NCBI RefSeq assembly: GCF_006716865.1
Contig: NZ_VFPT01000001.1
Coordinates: forward strand, 1,049,001-1,113,000
DNA from: Roseinatronobacter monicus
Lineage (GTDB): Bacteria; Pseudomonadota; Alphaproteobacteria; Rhodobacterales; Rhodobacteraceae
Direction of reading: 5' to 3'
DNA: 64,000 nt
Shown here: positions 62,531 through 64,000 of the stretch, in pieces
Layout of the letters: each line of letters starts with the position of its first letter
Numbering within the stretch: the stretch's first letter is position 1
The notes under the pieces: generated by a model
What the model was told of the DNA's origin: nothing
Seen by the model: the letters and a program-made list of their open reading frames with translations, nothing else
The model's database searches: none
Made by a program: the position numbers and the translations under genes

Positions 62531-64000
62531 ATGTACGTGCGTGTCTCAAAGTCAGGCAACCGCAGCTACCTGCAAATCGTCGAGGGCTACCGCGACGATG
62601 CGGGGCGTGTGAAGCAAAAGGTCATCGCCAATCTGGGCCGGCTGGACAAGATGGGTGAGAAAGACCTGTCAGCTCTGATCCATGGCCTTCAGCGCGCGGC
62701 AGGCCGACCAGAAATGCTGCCCGAGCCCCCGAAATTCGACAGCTCCAAGGCATTTGGGGATGTCTGGGTGCTCCATCAGCTCTGGCATGAGCTGGGGTTG
62801 TCGGATGCATTGCGCCGCGCCCTGCGATCCTCCCGCCGTCAGTTCGATGCAGAAGCTCTGGTGCGGGCGATGGTTTTCAACCGGTTGATCGACCCCACCA
62901 GCAAGATCGGCGTTGTCGAATGGCTCCGCGCAGAGACAAGCATGCCCGGCATTGATCCTGAAGCTGTTCATCACATGCAGCTGATGCGCGCCATGGATGC
63001 GCTCGAAGAGAACAAGGACGCGGTGGAGCAGGCGGTCGCGAACCAGCTGCATCCCTTGCTGGATAAGGACCTGAGCGTCGTCTTCTATGATGTGACTTCT
63101 GTTCGCATCCATGGGACTGCGCAGCTGGAGGATGACCTGCGCGCCTATGGGCAAAGCAAGGATATCCATGGGATCGGCCGTCAGTTTGCCTTGGGCGTTA
63201 TCCAGACTGCCGAAGGCCTGCCGATTGCGCATGAGGTCTTCGAGGGCAATGTGGCCGAGACCAGAACGCTGGTCCCGATCCTGCAACGGCTGCAAAAGCG
63301 CTTTGCGTTGAGGCGGATTGTTATCGTGGCAGATCGGGGGCTGCTGAGCCTCGACAATGTTGCCGCCCTGGAAGAACTGGGCCGCGCACAAGGCGTGTGC
63401 GTGGATTACATTCTGGCGGTCCCAGCCCGCAGATATTCGGCCTTTGCAGAAATCCTGCGCGAGGTGCAGCCTGCATTGGACAGCGCTGATGGCCCGGTTG
63501 ATCAGGATGTCATCACCGAAACCCTCTGGGAAGAGCGTCGCCTGGTGATCGCGCATAATGCCGCCCGCGCAGCAGAACAGACAGCAGCGCGGCAGAGCAT
63601 CATCGCTGAGCTTGATGCTCTTGGTGAAGGCCTGGCCAGGAAGCTTGACGCGCAAGACGCGGGTGAGAATGGCCGGGGGCGTCGCAGTTCCGACCGCGGC
63701 GCCTATCAGCGCTTCCACAAGGCGTTGCTGGAAAAACAGATGACCCGGTTCATCAAGACCGATCTTGGCAGCCCCAGTTTCACCTATTCCGTGGACGAAG
63801 AGGCTCTTGAACAGGCGGAACGGTTGGATGGAAAGCTCCTTCTGGTCACCAGCCTGTCGGATATGACACCCGAAGAGGTCGTCCATCGCTATCGTTCACT
63901 CGCTGATATTGAGCGGGGGTTTCGTGTGCTTAAATCCGAAATCGAGATCGCACCGGTCTATCACCGCCTACCTGATCGCATCCGCGCCCACGCCCTTGTA
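62531..64000 (+). CDS. IS1634-family transposase, cut by the window end
   Basis: 490 codons, open to the right edge. Starts MYVRVSKSGNRSYLQIVEGY. DDE residues: Asp in SVVFYDVTSVRIHG, Asp in IVIVADRGLLSLD and Glu in SLADIERGFRVLKSE. Nearly full length for the family (about 550 aa). The 5' half is about 80 percent similar to the fragment at 61938, so two IS1634-type elements lie in tandem. Confidence 0.92.
   Translation, partial: MYVRVSKSGNRSYLQIVEGYRDDAGRVKQKVIANLGRLDKMGEKDLSALIHGLQRAAGRPEMLPEPPKFDSSKAFGDVWVLHQLWHELGLSDALRRALRSSRRQFDAEALVRAMVFNRLIDPTSKIGVVEWLRAETSMPGIDPEAVHHMQLMRAMDALEENKDAVEQAVANQLHPLLDKDLSVVFYDVTSVRIHGTAQLEDDLRAYGQSKDIHGIGRQFALGVIQTAEGLPIAHEVFEGNVAETRTLVPILQRLQKRFALRRIVIVADRGLLSLDNVAALEELGRAQGVCVDYILAVPARRYSAFAEILREVQPALDSADGPVDQDVITETLWEERRLVIAHNAARAAEQTAARQSIIAELDALGEGLARKLDAQDAGENGRGRRSSDRGAYQRFHKALLEKQMTRFIKTDLGSPSFTYSVDEEALEQAERLDGKLLLVTSLSDMTPEEVVHRYRSLADIERGFRVLKSEIEIAPVYHRLPDRIRAHALV

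Overview
The window looks like a heavily rearranged accessory region, either a chromosomal genomic island or a large plasmid, from an alphaproteobacterium, most likely Rhodobacterales. This is inferred from codon usage, a Rhizobiales/Rhodobacterales-type H-NS (GRGRKPRWL motif), DUF3768, and alphaproteobacterial-looking integrases, IS21, IS66 and IS1634 elements. It has almost no housekeeping content. It is a patchwork of anti-phage systems, integrative elements and insertion sequences, in which many genes are cut by IS copies whose target duplications are still perfect.

Layout. 1-7.5 kb: a minus-strand restriction block with the hsdM start, hsdR, a ribbon-helix-helix protein and mcrBC, separated by transposase debris. 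7.6-9.1 kb: remnants (XRE tail, IS110, two coding fragments) and a CDGSH iron-sulfur protein. 9.2-15.8 kb: ISL3 copy 1, then a secreted ClpP-like gene split by ISL3 copy 2, which is itself split by IS21 copy A. 15.9-20.9 kb: H-NS, a minimal tyrosine recombinase, an OLD-like ATPase/TOPRIM protein, and a damaged integrase beside a 3' tRNA-Cys remnant (attachment site). 21-24 kb: a two-gene CBASS operon (capV, CD-NTase) between copies of two small duplicated gene modules. 24.3-26.6 kb: an AT-rich membrane-protein gene split by ISL3 copy 3. 26.9-30.6 kb: a two-gene operon of an unknown 360-aa protein and an unusual Rel/SpoT-like protein with an N-terminal extension and altered synthetase residues. 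30.6-37.4 kb: tandem operator-like repeats, a GRDP-like protein, an XRE regulator, a GIY-YIG protein, a periplasmic coiled-coil protein, ISL3 copy 4, a papain-like peptidase homologue with DUF3768, and a second minimal recombinase. 38-39 kb: an AT-rich orphan. 39.3-44.7 kb: IS66 copy 1 split by IS21 copy B. 45.3-49.7 kb: an integrative element with a split HUH-type replication initiator, a DUF927 ATPase and an integrase. 50-58.8 kb: a P4-satellite-like element (P4 integrase, AlpA, DUF3631 ATPase) carrying a PARIS/OLD-like ATPase + TOPRIM pair; one of its genes is split by IS630. 59-61.8 kb: IS66 copy 2. 61.8-64 kb: two IS1634 copies, the last cut by the window end.

How the parts relate. Type I restriction, McrBC, the OLD-like protein, CBASS, the Rel-like operon and the PARIS-like pair together form a defense island. 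The integrases and the tRNA-Cys remnant show how parts of it arrived. Subtracting the nested IS21 plus one target duplication gives exactly 1491 bp for every ISL3 copy and 2818 bp for both IS66 copies, so the IS boundaries are well supported. Every IS that has a target duplication matches its own, so no inter-copy recombination is visible. The most unusual signal is a 32-bp palindrome (10-bp arms, constant 12-nt spacer) found three times, with gene modules on either side that are re-paired between copies.
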